Origin: Saprospiraceae bacterium
GTDB taxonomy: Bacteria > Bacteroidota > Bacteroidia > Chitinophagales > Saprospiraceae
Length of the DNA: 64,000 nucleotides
NCBI GenBank assembly: GCA_016711125.1
Contig: JADJTQ010000002.1
Coordinates: 992,001 to 1,056,000, forward strand
Direction of reading: 5' to 3'
In this document: in pieces, positions 51,396-60,896 of the stretch
How the letters are laid out: each line of letters begins with the position of its first letter
How positions within the stretch are numbered: the first letter of the stretch is position 1
The notes under the pieces: generated by a model
Database searches by the model: none
The model's input: the letters and a program-made list of their open reading frames with translations, nothing else
What the model was told of the DNA's origin: nothing
Translations under genes and position numbers: made by a program

Positions 51396-51770
51396 ATGGC
51401 GAGCAAACGACAACTTCAAGTGGCAGAACTTATCAAGAGAAATTTCAGCTTGGTGCTACAACAAGAGGGCAACTACATTTATGATGATGCATTGGTGACA
51501 GTGACAAATGTTATGGTGACGCCAGATCTGAGTTTGGCTAAGATTTACCTTAGTGTCTACAATACGGATAACAAACAAGCAGTCTTATTGAAACTTGAGG
51601 ATCAGCACCATCGCTTAAAGCAGGTTTTTAGTCAGCGGATACGAAAACAGATTCGTCGTATCCCGGAGTTTGCCATGTATATCGATGAGACATTAGATGA
51701 AATGTACCGTCTTGATGCATTGTTTGATCGCCTATCCATAAGCAACCCGCTTCAGGACGAGCAGGAGTAA
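51396..51770 (+). CDS. rbfA: Ribosome-binding factor A
   Basis: 124 residues with the KH-like fold of RbfA: RQLQVAELIKRNFSLVLQQEG, VTVTNVMVTPDLSLAKIYLSVY and IRKQIRRIPEFAMYIDETLDEMYRLDALF. It helps maturation of the 30S subunit. It diverges from recG and converges with the metal permease gene with a 1-bp gap. Confidence 0.94.
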   Translation: MASKRQLQVAELIKRNFSLVLQQEGNYIYDDALVTVTNVMVTPDLSLAKIYLSVYNTDNKQAVLLKLEDQHHRLKQVFSQRIRKQIRRIPEFAMYIDETLDEMYRLDALFDRLSISNPLQDEQE

Positions 51771-51771
51771 A

Positions 51772-53271
51772 TCATGAACCAGAAATCTTCTCAATATTGA
51801 TATTGAGTGCCAGGCTTTGTACGATATCATATTCCATGCCACTTGATTCGATTTGTAGTTTATCTTTTTTGACCGAAGTAACTCTTACGACGGATCCTGG
51901 TAAGAGTCCCAATTTCCACAAATCTACAGCAATGAGTTGGTTAGGCTGTGTTTTGGAGATTATTGCATCTTCTTCAGGTTTTAGTTGCCATAAAGATTTG
52001 ATCATTGACCCTTTGCGTGAGGGGATTGGGGATCCATGCGGATCTGTGGTAGGATAGCCAAGCTCACGATCTACCTCATCCAGGATTTCGTCAGTTAGTA
52101 AATGTTCGTACTTCTCGGCTTCCTCATGGATCTGTTCTTCGTTTAGTCCAATCTGATCAACCAAAAAGGTCTCCCATAGACGATGGGCTCGTATGAGTCT
52201 CGTCGCCTCGGCAAGTCCGGAATCATTAATGGTGATTGATTGATTGCTCGTAGTTAAATAGCCTTTTTTTGTCAGTTTTCGAAGTAGTTTTCGAAGTTGA
52301 CTTTTTTCAATATCGATTTTGGTCATGAGCTGTGCGAAACTAAGACTTCCGTCTGTTTGAAGACGAAAAGACTGCTTTAGTATGTCTTCCATGCGTATGC
52401 GCTGCCTCTGATGTCGACTCCTGAAGTACTCAAATACTAAGCCTTTTGTGGGCGAGAACAATGCTGTGAATAGATAGACCAGAGTGGCTACGATAGCCAT
52501 AGCAGGGCCCGGAGTTGTGTCAAAAACAATGGCTAGAACAAGACCAACCACGGCTGCAAACATGCCAATCAATGCTGCAAGAGAGATCACCTGCTTCAAC
52601 CTGTTACTTATCAGCAATGCAGTAGATGCTGGTGTGATGAGCATCGCCACTACCAGTATCACCCCTACTGTGCGCAGTGATGCTACAACTGCAAAAGACA
52701 ACAAAAGCATGACAAAATAGTGAATCAAACGGGTAGATATCCCCATGGCTTGAGCGATAACCGGTTGAAATGTACTGATAAAGAGATACCGGTAAAATAT
52801 GATGACACTCACGATGACATAAATGGTGATACCCAAGGTCAAATAGAGATCCTCGTCTGATACTCCAAGTACATTTCCAAATAAGAAATCTTTCAGGTCA
52901 AGGTGTACACCTTGTTCTTTGCTGATCCAGGATATACCAATGACCCCCAACGAAAACATGGCGGTAAAGACAATTCCAATTGCCGCATCATTTTTTGTTT
53001 GCACCCGTTGTTGAATCCAGGTGATAAATATGGCAGCGAGCAGACCGGCAATGACACTGCCGGTAAAGAAGCCAAGTGTAGAATAACCAAAGATCATAAA
53101 GGCGACTACAATACCAGGAAGGATGGCATGTGAAAGAGCATCGCCGATTAAGGCCATATTGCGCAATACAATAAAGCATCCCAGTATACCACACATCACG
53201 CCGACCATAATGGAGGCAAGCAAAGCTCGTAATGCCCAGGGTTGTGATAGGATATCGATCATATTAACCAT
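51772..53271 (-). CDS. ABC-3 metal permease fused to DtxR/MntR-type regulator with FeoA-like tail
   Basis: 499 residues in three parts. Residues 1-275: ZnuB/MntB-type membrane domain with about eight helices (GVMCGILGCFIVLRNMALIGDALSHAILPGI). Residues about 290-360: winged helix (LRKLLRKLTKKGYLTT). Residues 360-430: metal-binding dimerisation domain with AHRLWETFL, HEEAEKYEH and DPHGSPIPS, the canonical DtxR/MntR ligands. The last 60 residues are FeoA/SH3-like. Thus transporter and metal-sensing module are one polypeptide. No ABC ATPase or binding protein is adjacent. Mn, Fe or Zn transport cannot be told apart here. Confidence 0.9.
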   Translation of the reverse strand: MVNMIDILSQPWALRALLASIMVGVMCGILGCFIVLRNMALIGDALSHAILPGIVVAFMIFGYSTLGFFTGSVIAGLLAAIFITWIQQRVQTKNDAAIGIVFTAMFSLGVIGISWISKEQGVHLDLKDFLFGNVLGVSDEDLYLTLGITIYVIVSVIIFYRYLFISTFQPVIAQAMGISTRLIHYFVMLLLSFAVVASLRTVGVILVVAMLITPASTALLISNRLKQVISLAALIGMFAAVVGLVLAIVFDTTPGPAMAIVATLVYLFTALFSPTKGLVFEYFRSRHQRQRIRMEDILKQSFRLQTDGSLSFAQLMTKIDIEKSQLRKLLRKLTKKGYLTTSNQSITINDSGLAEATRLIRAHRLWETFLVDQIGLNEEQIHEEAEKYEHLLTDEILDEVDRELGYPTTDPHGSPIPSRKGSMIKSLWQLKPEEDAIISKTQPNQLIAVDLWKLGLLPGSVVRVTSVKKDKLQIESSGMEYDIVQSLALNINIEKISGS

Positions 53272-53296
53272 GATAACATGTCGTTGTTGATATTTG

Positions 53297-53332
53297 GACT
53301 AAAATTAAATATACAAAAATTTAATTTTAGTC
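53297..53332. promoter_or_regulatory. Perfect 14-bp palindrome upstream of the metal permease fusion
   Basis: GACTAAAATTAAAT (53297-53310) and ATTTAATTTTAGTC (53319-53332) are exact inverse complements around 8 bp. It sits 26 bp upstream of the permease start and 5 bp after the ppx stop. The half-site (ACTAAAA/TTTTAGT) resembles DtxR/MntR-family operators. A terminator for ppx is an alternative, but no T-tract follows the stem. Confidence 0.5.
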
Positions 53333-53336
53333 TTAT

Positions 53337-54239
53337 CTAAATCATTGTGGTGGCGACTCCTTCTTTCAACGCATAGGCCGATATCCCAACTTGTTTAAAT
53401 TCTCCCATTGAAAGGACTTTTTTCAACAGAAGAAGGGCGACGACAATCATATCGACTCGCGAGCCAGGTATTCGTTCATCTTTGCCACGTTGTTTTTCAT
53501 CCATCATTATTATTTCCTCGATAAGTCTGACCACGGTTGTATTGGCCACTTCGCGATACGTGACATCTGCAAATCCATCGATCATAGTTCCTACTACATC
53601 AAAAGTACCGGAAGCTCCAATCAGCAGCGTTGGTTGATATAGTTCGATTGCTTTTCTTAGTTGGCACAACTGCTTCGTTAAGAAATCATCGAGTGTATGA
53701 ATTTCCTGCGCCGAAATTGGTTCGTTCGTATGAAATTCTCGATAAAGCACCGCAACTCCCACAGGATAGCTATCAGACCAATAGAATGAATGACGGTCTG
53801 CGATGATAAATTCTACACTACCACCACCGATATCCATAATAAGCACAGGCGTAGCTGGTGCATTCCAAATCAGCGAAACTCCGGAGTAAATCAACTGTGC
53901 CTCCTTCTGGCCATCGATCAGTTGCACAATCAAACCAGTCTTTTCTTTAATTTGCCCGATGTAATAACTGGCATTGGTGGCGGTTCGCAGAGCGGCGGTA
54001 CCAACTACTTTGATTTCGTCAATATCATACTCGTTTATGATCAGTACAAATTCTTGTAGAGCCCGGATACCCCGCTCCATTGCAGCATCTGACAGGTGGT
54101 CGATTCCATCAAGAGCAAGTTTGACATAGATACGTTTGCGCAATAACTCCACAAAGTCCTTTGATCCTCTGGTCTCAATGATCAAAAGGTGAAAAGTATT
54201 AGTGCCCAGATCCAATATTGCAGCCCGACGCATTATCAT
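53337..54239 (-). CDS. Ppx/GppA exopolyphosphatase family protein
   Basis: 300 residues with ASKHA motifs: AAILDLGTNTFHLLI near the start, VVGTAALRTATNA, and VLIMDIGGGSVEFI. It hydrolyses polyphosphate or pppGpp; which one cannot be settled. Start could be the first ATG or MRR two codons later (54233). It directly abuts the barrel gene upstream (stop at 54240), so they are one transcript. Confidence 0.9.
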   Translation of the reverse strand: MIMRRAAILDLGTNTFHLLIIETRGSKDFVELLRKRIYVKLALDGIDHLSDAAMERGIRALQEFVLIINEYDIDEIKVVGTAALRTATNASYYIGQIKEKTGLIVQLIDGQKEAQLIYSGVSLIWNAPATPVLIMDIGGGSVEFIIADRHSFYWSDSYPVGVAVLYREFHTNEPISAQEIHTLDDFLTKQLCQLRKAIELYQPTLLIGASGTFDVVGTMIDGFADVTYREVANTTVVRLIEEIIMMDEKQRGKDERIPGSRVDMIVVALLLLKKVLSMGEFKQVGISAYALKEGVATTMI

Positions 54240-54839
54240 TTAAAGGAAATAAACAGCGCGCAAGGTCAGAAAATAACCACGATATCGTGAAAGACCCGGG
54301 TGTTTTCTTTCATCCCGCAGTAGATTTACCGAATGCGTATACCTGACTGTGAAGCCCAGATGTTGATTACTGTAGATTGTTGCCCCGACTATCAGTGAAA
54401 GATCTGTTTGATTTAGGCCTTCAATATTAGCATTGCCTCCAACATCCTTTACTTTCTCATTGATGATCCGACCCAATGAGGCACCTGCTTCAAAATGCAT
54501 CTTGTAATAATCTTTCTGCTGCCAGTCTTTAAAGCTCAGGAGTACCGGAATCTCTACATAGTTGATAAAAATTGTGAATGGATCAGTAAACTGACTGCCA
54601 GTGCGACTACCCCGCTCGTTGTAAAGCAATTCGATACTCCATGCTGTTTTTTCACGGATGTCGCTAGCCACCTTGAGGCCAAGATGCAGACCTATCTTAT
54701 TAAAACCGGCGATAAAGTCACCGTTAATTTGTGAAGCGTTGGCACCAAATACCAGGCCACCCCTAAAAGTCTGTCCATGACTGACAGTTATCACTAACAT
54801 CGGAAGCAATAAAAAAAGACATATGGATTTTATTCTCAT
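54240..54839 (-). CDS. Outer-membrane beta-barrel protein (PorT-like, OMP_b-brl_2 type)
   Basis: 199 residues with signal peptide (ends VSHGQ), then GGLVFGANASQINGDFIAGFNKIGLHLGL, the typical opening of the PF13568-type barrels, and strands through to YFLTLRAVYFL. The family includes PorT of the T9SS, but that specific role is not shown. Co-transcribed with the Ppx/GppA gene. Confidence 0.75.
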   Translation of the reverse strand: MRIKSICLFLLLPMLVITVSHGQTFRGGLVFGANASQINGDFIAGFNKIGLHLGLKVASDIREKTAWSIELLYNERGSRTGSQFTDPFTIFINYVEIPVLLSFKDWQQKDYYKMHFEAGASLGRIINEKVKDVGGNANIEGLNQTDLSLIVGATIYSNQHLGFTVRYTHSVNLLRDERKHPGLSRYRGYFLTLRAVYFL

Positions 54840-54910
54840 ATTTCAAAAATACTTTTTCTTTGATACTTCAATATCTTTACCACCACAAGCAATATTTCCA
54901 GATCAATTCT

Positions 54911-55183
54911 ATGAGTAAATATACGAAGGCTACCCTGCAGAAATTAGAGATCATTTTCGAAAAATTGGGTTATAAGGTGCGATATGAAAAGGGCAACTTT
55001 AAATCAGGTTATTGCATTGTCGAAGATCGAAAGATAGCGGTAGTCAATAAATTTTTTGATCTGGAGGGCCGGGTTCAGACTATGTTAGATATTCTGGTCA
55101 ACATGGATATTGAAACAGTAACCCTTGATGAATCGTCGCAAGCTTTTCTCAACCGGTTGCTTGCCAAAGCAGCATCTAACTAG
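54911..55183 (+). CDS. Small conserved hypothetical protein
   Basis: 90 residues from ATG 54911 (SKYTKATLQKLEIIFEKLGYKVRYEKGNFKSGYCIVEDRKIAVVNKFF), soluble, with an alpha/beta pattern. Similar small proteins are widespread in Bacteroidota; I know no function. An upstream ATG (54860) adds 17 unconserved residues. It is 8 bp before the metallo-hydrolase, so co-transcribed. Confidence 0.7.
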   Translation: MSKYTKATLQKLEIIFEKLGYKVRYEKGNFKSGYCIVEDRKIAVVNKFFDLEGRVQTMLDILVNMDIETVTLDESSQAFLNRLLAKAASN

Positions 55184-55191
55184 GAGAAGAT

Positions 55192-55956
55192 TTGAAAATA
55201 GTACTCACAGGCACCGGAACATCGCAGGGAATACCGGTGATTGGTTGTCGCTGTGAGGTATGCATATCTAAAGATGAGCGCGATAAGCGATTACGCACAG
55301 CTGCCTTTATAGCTTACGAGGGTACTCACGTCGCGGTAGATGCAGGACCAGACTTTCGCCAACAGATGCTCAACCTGGGCATTACTCACCTTGATGCGCT
55401 GATTATCACTCATGAGCACAATGACCATGTGGCTGGTCTCGATGATATAAGACCTTTCAATTTTATTCAACGTAAACCATTGAAGGTGTATACCTTGCAG
55501 AGGGTTGCTGATGAAATAAGGCGTCGTTTTGCTTATATCTTTTCTCAGAATCCTTATCCAGGTGCACCAACCATAGAGATGATCGTTATAAAACCCTATG
55601 AGATGATCGAGATTGGAGCATTGTCAATTATGCCATTGCTGGTAAAACATGGCGACATGGAGGTTCTGGCAATGAGATCTGGGGCGGTTGCTTATGTGAC
55701 TGATGCCAATGAGATACCCTCCAGAAGTATGCAATTATTGCAAGGTACTGACAATGTGGTAATCAATGCCCTCCATCACCGATCTCACCACTCGCATTTT
55801 AATCTTTTGGAGGCCATGCGGGTGGCGAAGCAGATTGGTGCTAAAAATGCTTACTTTACACATATTAGTCATCAGATGGGCTTGCATGCAGAAGTCAATC
55901 AAAAACTACCTGCGGGCTTTTCACTGGGGTTCGATCAACAAACCATCAGAATTTAG
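55192..55956 (+). CDS. MBL-fold metallo-hydrolase (PhnP-like)
   Basis: 254 residues. Metal motif THEHNDHVAGLDD, further ligands in VKHGD, VTDANE and HISH, and an N-terminal GTGTSQGIPVIGCRCEVC similar to PhnP-type phosphodiesterases. It starts with TTG at 55192, preceded by a clear GGAGAAG ribosome-binding site, which is unusual for Bacteroidota and supports that start. The substrate is unknown. Confidence 0.85.
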   Translation: MKIVLTGTGTSQGIPVIGCRCEVCISKDERDKRLRTAAFIAYEGTHVAVDAGPDFRQQMLNLGITHLDALIITHEHNDHVAGLDDIRPFNFIQRKPLKVYTLQRVADEIRRRFAYIFSQNPYPGAPTIEMIVIKPYEMIEIGALSIMPLLVKHGDMEVLAMRSGAVAYVTDANEIPSRSMQLLQGTDNVVINALHHRSHHSHFNLLEAMRVAKQIGAKNAYFTHISHQMGLHAEVNQKLPAGFSLGFDQQTIRI

Positions 55957-56014
55957 TCCATTCTGGTTAGTGAAAGTTGACTTTAACGAAAGAAATACCG
56001 ATTATTGAAGGTCG

Positions 56015-57007
56015 ATGCAAAAAATTGATACACGATATCGTCTGCCAATCTTAAGCTTCCTGTTAATTTGGGTGGTCACCAATCAGATTATCGGCCAGCA
56101 AGCGCCTCAGTATACTATGAACATGCTTGACAAATACAGGAACAATCCGGCATATGGCGGAATGGATGCTTCACTTAGTGTTACCGGGGCTTTAAAGTCA
56201 CAATGGGAGATTTTTCCCGGCGCTCCAAAATTTCAGCACATAACCGCACATATGCCCTTATATATCGCTAGTGGAGGAGTCGGAGTACAGTTTTACCATG
56301 ATCAGATTGGAGTTGAGGAAAGTGTTGGTTTTCAGGCATCTTACAACTATGTTTTTGAGACCTCATTTGGGATCCTGTCCGCAGGTTTTAGTGCTGGACT
56401 GCTTCAAAAAAGGATCGATGGTGGTAAACTTCGTACACGAGACGGCATCTATGAAGGCAATACGATCATCCACAATGATCCCATTCTCTCAAGTACGATT
56501 GGGTCGGGTATGGCTCCCACTACATCTTTGGGAGTTTATTTTGCGAATGACTTTTTAGAAGCGGGAATAGCGATTGACCAATTGGTGAGTCCTACCATAA
56601 CGCTTAACAACGCTGAAGAAACATCATTCAAAGTGAAGAGGACCATTTCTGCCTTTGCAGAATATGGATATACGGTCAATGATTGGTTGCAGTTGTATCC
56701 TTCACTGTTTGTAAAGACCGACGGAATCCAGACACAATTGGATGTGAGTACTCGTTTTGATTATCAGACAATTTACTTTGGAGGCCTTACATTTAGAGGC
56801 TACAGCCAAGCCACCATTGATGCACTTGCTTTTTTTGTAGGGGCCAGAGTAAGTCAGAAAGTAAGTCTGGCTTATGGTTATGATATTACCCTATCAAGAC
56901 TGAGGAACTATACTGAAGGTACCCATGAGATCGTTGTACATTACAATATAGGTAAGACTATTGGCGTTGGAAAACCAGAAAGGATCATATACAATCCGCG
57001 ATATTAG
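56015..57007 (+). CDS. PorP/SprF family type IX secretion membrane protein
   Basis: 330 residues with signal peptide (ends IIGQ) and the family opening QAPQYTMNMLDKYRNNPAYGGMDASLSVTG, followed by barrel strands and ending VHYNIGKTIGV. PorP/SprF proteins are outer-membrane partners of the T9SS. In Porphyromonas porP precedes porK-porN; here gldK starts 172 bp downstream, the same order, so this copy probably belongs to the core system. Confidence 0.92.
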   Translation: MQKIDTRYRLPILSFLLIWVVTNQIIGQQAPQYTMNMLDKYRNNPAYGGMDASLSVTGALKSQWEIFPGAPKFQHITAHMPLYIASGGVGVQFYHDQIGVEESVGFQASYNYVFETSFGILSAGFSAGLLQKRIDGGKLRTRDGIYEGNTIIHNDPILSSTIGSGMAPTTSLGVYFANDFLEAGIAIDQLVSPTITLNNAEETSFKVKRTISAFAEYGYTVNDWLQLYPSLFVKTDGIQTQLDVSTRFDYQTIYFGGLTFRGYSQATIDALAFFVGARVSQKVSLAYGYDITLSRLRNYTEGTHEIVVHYNIGKTIGVGKPERIIYNPRY

Positions 57008-57179
57008 GTGAAAAATATCCTGCTGAAAAAACGTTGATTTAAAAAATATTGGCAAGGTTCTTGACGTTAGCAGATCTGTATGAGGCCCACATTGAAAGTC
57101 AAATTTTAATTAATTTGAATATTTTTGAAATCAATTCAACTTAAACACTAATAAGAGTAGCTGCAAACAGGTTTAAGTA

Positions 57180-58421
57180 ATGGAAAGAATAGCTGTAAAA
57201 ATTTTTAGTTTAGTGGTGCTTTCAATTTTCGCGTCCTCATGCGGAAGCAATAAGACCGGAGGTGATCTGATTGGAGTACAAGATCGACCAAAGTGGAGAG
57301 CTGATATGCCCTTCGGAATGGTCTATATCAAATCTGGTACTTTTCAGTTGGGTAGTGGTGACGAAGATGTTAGTCGATATTACATCCGTAGACCCAAGAC
57401 CATTTCAATCAATGGTTTTTATATGGACGAAACTGAAATCACAAACAACGAATATCGACAGTTCGTTTACTGGGTGCGGGATTCAATCGCGCATACGATA
57501 TTGGGTGATTTTATCACAGACGATAGTGGCAATGAAAGGATCGACTGGGATCTTGAGTTGGACTATTCGGACGAGTCTTTGGAGGATCTCTATTACCAGG
57601 GTGACAATATGCTCGGTAACAAGAAGGAATTGGATGCAGGTCAACTCGTCTATAATTATGAGTGGATCGATCTGAAAGCCGCTGCCAAAGATCAGGGCCG
57701 TTCACCCCGAAACTCTTTTATCCGAAAAGAGAAATCAAAGATCTACCCCGACACCCTCTGTTGGATAAGAGATTTTGCTTATTCATACAATGATCCTATT
57801 GCAAAAAATTACTTCTCACACCCTGCTTATGATGATTATCCAGTAGTGGGGATTGATTGGAATCAGGCAAATGCCTTTTGCCACTGGCGTAGCCTGATCT
57901 GGAATGCAAATAAGGAGAACTCATTTGGAGATGAATTTAGATTGCCAACTGAGACAGAATGGGAATATGCAGCTCGCGGAGGTCATGAACATGCCATGTA
58001 TCCATGGGGAGATCCATATGTGAGAAATGCCAAAGGATGTTTGTTGGCCAACTTTAAACCGGGTAGAGGCAATTATCCAGAAGATGGAGGACAGTATACG
58101 GTAAAAGCGGATGCATACTATCCCAATGACTATGGCCTCTATAATATGGCCGGGAATGCAGCTGAATGGACCAGTAGCGCGTTTGTTGAAAATGCATACT
58201 CGTTTATCCACGATATGAATCCGGATATACAATATAATGCCTTAGAGTCTGATCCCGACACTTATAAGAGAAAAGTGATCAGAGGTGGTTCCTGGAAGGA
58301 TGTAGCTTACTTCTTGCAAGTAAGTACCCGTCATTGGGAATATCAAGATACAACAAAGTCGTATGTCGGATTTAGATGCGTTCTTCCATTCCAGGGAAGA
58401 TCCATCAACGACTTTAAATAA
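57180..58421 (+). CDS. gldK: GldK/PorK, T9SS ring lipoprotein
   Basis: 413 residues. Lipobox FASSCGS (Cys about 21), then an FGE-sulfatase-like fold: MVYIKSGTFQLGS, FYMDETEITNNEYRQFVYW, RLPTETEWEYAARGG, GNAAEWTSSAF, KVIRGGSWKD, YVGFRCVLP. With GldN it forms the outer periplasmic ring of the T9SS. First gene of gldKLMN. Confidence 0.95.
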   Translation: MERIAVKIFSLVVLSIFASSCGSNKTGGDLIGVQDRPKWRADMPFGMVYIKSGTFQLGSGDEDVSRYYIRRPKTISINGFYMDETEITNNEYRQFVYWVRDSIAHTILGDFITDDSGNERIDWDLELDYSDESLEDLYYQGDNMLGNKKELDAGQLVYNYEWIDLKAAAKDQGRSPRNSFIRKEKSKIYPDTLCWIRDFAYSYNDPIAKNYFSHPAYDDYPVVGIDWNQANAFCHWRSLIWNANKENSFGDEFRLPTETEWEYAARGGHEHAMYPWGDPYVRNAKGCLLANFKPGRGNYPEDGGQYTVKADAYYPNDYGLYNMAGNAAEWTSSAFVENAYSFIHDMNPDIQYNALESDPDTYKRKVIRGGSWKDVAYFLQVSTRHWEYQDTTKSYVGFRCVLPFQGRSINDFK

Positions 58422-58625
58422 GACAACATAGAGGATTTGTAGAAGAATGATACCCACCGTTTCAACCTGGTTGGACCTGTTCTTCTATAAACCTTATTTT
58501 CCTGCTTAGAAATACTCGCTGTTAATAAGAAAACCTTTCCCGCTCGAAGACACTAATTTGAATACTATTTACGTAATAGATATTGGTTTTCTTTTATTCA
58601 TTAATCTTTTAAAACGGTTTTTACG

Positions 58626-59225
58626 ATGGCTTTCTATAAGAGTAATTGGTTTAAGTACCTAAAGAACCTCATTATTGGTGTCGGTGCATCTTTGGTGATG
58701 ATAGGTGCGCTTGGCAAAATTAACAGTGAACCCTGGGGAGGAATTGCAATCACAATCGGTCTGGTGACTGAAGCAATATTGTTCCTTGTCTTAGGGTTAT
58801 TACCCCCGGAAAAAGACTACTATTGGGACAAACTTTATCCAGGACTGGCTGACTATTCCGCGAATCTTCAACCGGTTGGGGGTATTGCCAAAAACGGAGC
58901 TTCCACAATGAAACAACTGGATGGTGAAAAAGTAGAAGCTCAATTGTCGGGCATGCTGGATGAACTACGCGGTATGTCAAAGAGCTTGGGCTCACTCAAA
59001 GCTTTGCAGGAAGTAGATTTTAGTAGCACTGCACAGCAGGTGAAGACAATGAACAACTTCTATACAAAATTGAATGAGGCCATGGCTGAGCTCACTGACA
59101 CGGTAGATGATACCAAGGAATACAGAGATCACATCACTTCATTGAATCGAAATCTGGGAACATTGAATACCGTATATGGAAATATGCTTCATGCTATGTC
59201 CAATCCGGTAGGTCGAAATGTATAA
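58626..59225 (+). CDS. gldL: GldL/PorL, T9SS motor membrane protein
   Basis: 199 residues: two membrane helices (about residues 10-30 and 35-58), the second with the conserved membrane glutamate of GldL in GLVTEAILFLVLG, then PPEKDYYWDKLYPGL and a cytoplasmic coiled-coil tail. With GldM it forms the proton-driven motor that powers secretion and gliding. It is separated from gldK by about 200 bp without a gene. Confidence 0.95.
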   Translation: MAFYKSNWFKYLKNLIIGVGASLVMIGALGKINSEPWGGIAITIGLVTEAILFLVLGLLPPEKDYYWDKLYPGLADYSANLQPVGGIAKNGASTMKQLDGEKVEAQLSGMLDELRGMSKSLGSLKALQEVDFSSTAQQVKTMNNFYTKLNEAMAELTDTVDDTKEYRDHITSLNRNLGTLNTVYGNMLHAMSNPVGRNV

Positions 59226-59283
59226 AATCGTCCCGTGATGATTTTCAATTAATTAGTGAACTAACTTAAAATAATCAAAAGAT

Positions 59284-60872
59284 ATGGCAATTCCTAAGGA
59301 GCCGCGTCAGCTGATGATTAACATCATGTACTTGGTGTTGACCGCCCTACTAGCCTTAAATGTCTCGGCTGAGATATTTAATGCCTTCAAGGTGGTCGAT
59401 AACGGGCTTATGGCATCTAACAAATCGTTGGATGATTCGAATAGCTCGCTACCCGACGTCATCAAAGAACGCTCAAAAAAGAGAAAAGAGCTGGAGGTTT
59501 ACGCTGAAAGGGTAGATCCAGCCAGACAAATAAGTAAGGAACTTTCTGACTACATAGATCAATTGGTGACTTTCATGATTGATCAATCAGGTGATAAAAA
59601 CGGCGCTGTTGATGCCGGAGATTACGTTGATGTACAGGGAGTAGAAGAACTACGAGGTAAAAAAGATAAGGACGTTACCACCCGACTATTGGTCGATGAC
59701 GGTAAAGGCGCTGAGTTGAAGGGGAAAATACTGGAGGCACGTGCTAAATATCTTGAACTGGTTGACGAAGCTGACCGGCCAAGATTTGAAGCGGAAATGT
59801 CTTTGGTGATCGATGACGAAACTTGGAGACATGGAAGAAAGAAGAAAAACGCCTCCTGGGAGTCTTTCAACTTCCGTCAAATGCCTTTGGCAGCTACGCT
59901 ACCAATCTTCAGCAAATTTAAGAACGATGCTAAGTCAACCGAGGCAGCCTTTTTGAATTATCTGATGGGAAAAGTAGGAGGAGAAGATGTTGTGTTTGAC
60001 AAGTACACCGTGGTATCGGCACCAAAAAATCTTACATCATCAAGGGTGAAACCTATGATACGGAGATTTTCTTAAGTGCAGCAACCGGAGGTTCATCTCA
60101 AACCGGAATTTCAGTACGAGTCAATGGATCACCGGTCGGAGTCAATTCTGACGGCGTTGCAAAGTGGAGCGCCCCAGCATCAGGAGTAGGTGTCAAAAAA
60201 TATTCTGCCGACATTACCGTTACAAATCCGGTGACTGGTCAGTCTGATACTTACAAGAAGGAATTCGAATTTGAGGTGGGTGAGCGATCGGTTTCGGTAT
60301 CAGCAACCAAAATGAACGTGTTCTACATTGGTGTAGACAACCCGGTTGAGGTTTCAGCTGCAGGTATTTCCAGCAATGATATGAATGTGAGTATGAGTGG
60401 AGGCGGTGGAGGTACGATCAAACGTGCTGCTGATGGTACTTTTGTGGTCAATGTGACTCAGCAAACAAGAAATGATGAGTTTGCAAAGATCAACGTTTCT
60501 GCACCTGGTATCACCGTAGCCAAAGACTTTCGGGTGAAACGAATTCCAGATCCTGTTCCGACGTTGAGCGGAAAAGCGGGTGGTGCAATGGGCAACGGCG
60601 AGTTAAGAGCTCAGCAAGCCTTGATCCCAACTTTAGATGGATTTGATTTTGACGCACGTTGCAATATCGTAGGTTTCCAAATCATTCGATCGGCAAAACG
60701 TGAAGATCCTGAATTTAGTGCCAACAAAGGCGGTAAATTTGACGAAGCGACGAAGGCTTTGGTCAACAAGGCAAAACCTGGCGATATTTTTGTATTTGAT
60801 AATATAAAGTGTCAATGTCCAGGTGATGTTGCAAGTAGGACATTACCGTCCAGTGTTTATAAAGTACAGTAA
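59284..60872 (+). CDS. gldM: GldM/PorM, T9SS motor rotor protein (one frameshift)
   Basis: A single membrane helix (EPRQLMINIMYLVLTALLALNVSAEIF) precedes the long periplasmic rod. The frame breaks in a run of six A at 60024-60029; one more A restores SAPKKSYIIKGETYDTEIFLS and joins both halves into about 529 residues, ending in the conserved GFDFDARCNIVGF and KPGDIFVFDNIKCQCPG. Only a homopolymer change is involved, and neighbours gldL and gldN are intact, so I consider the gene functional. Confidence 0.94.
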
Positions 60873-60896
60873 AACAAACTATTAATATTAAAGAGC

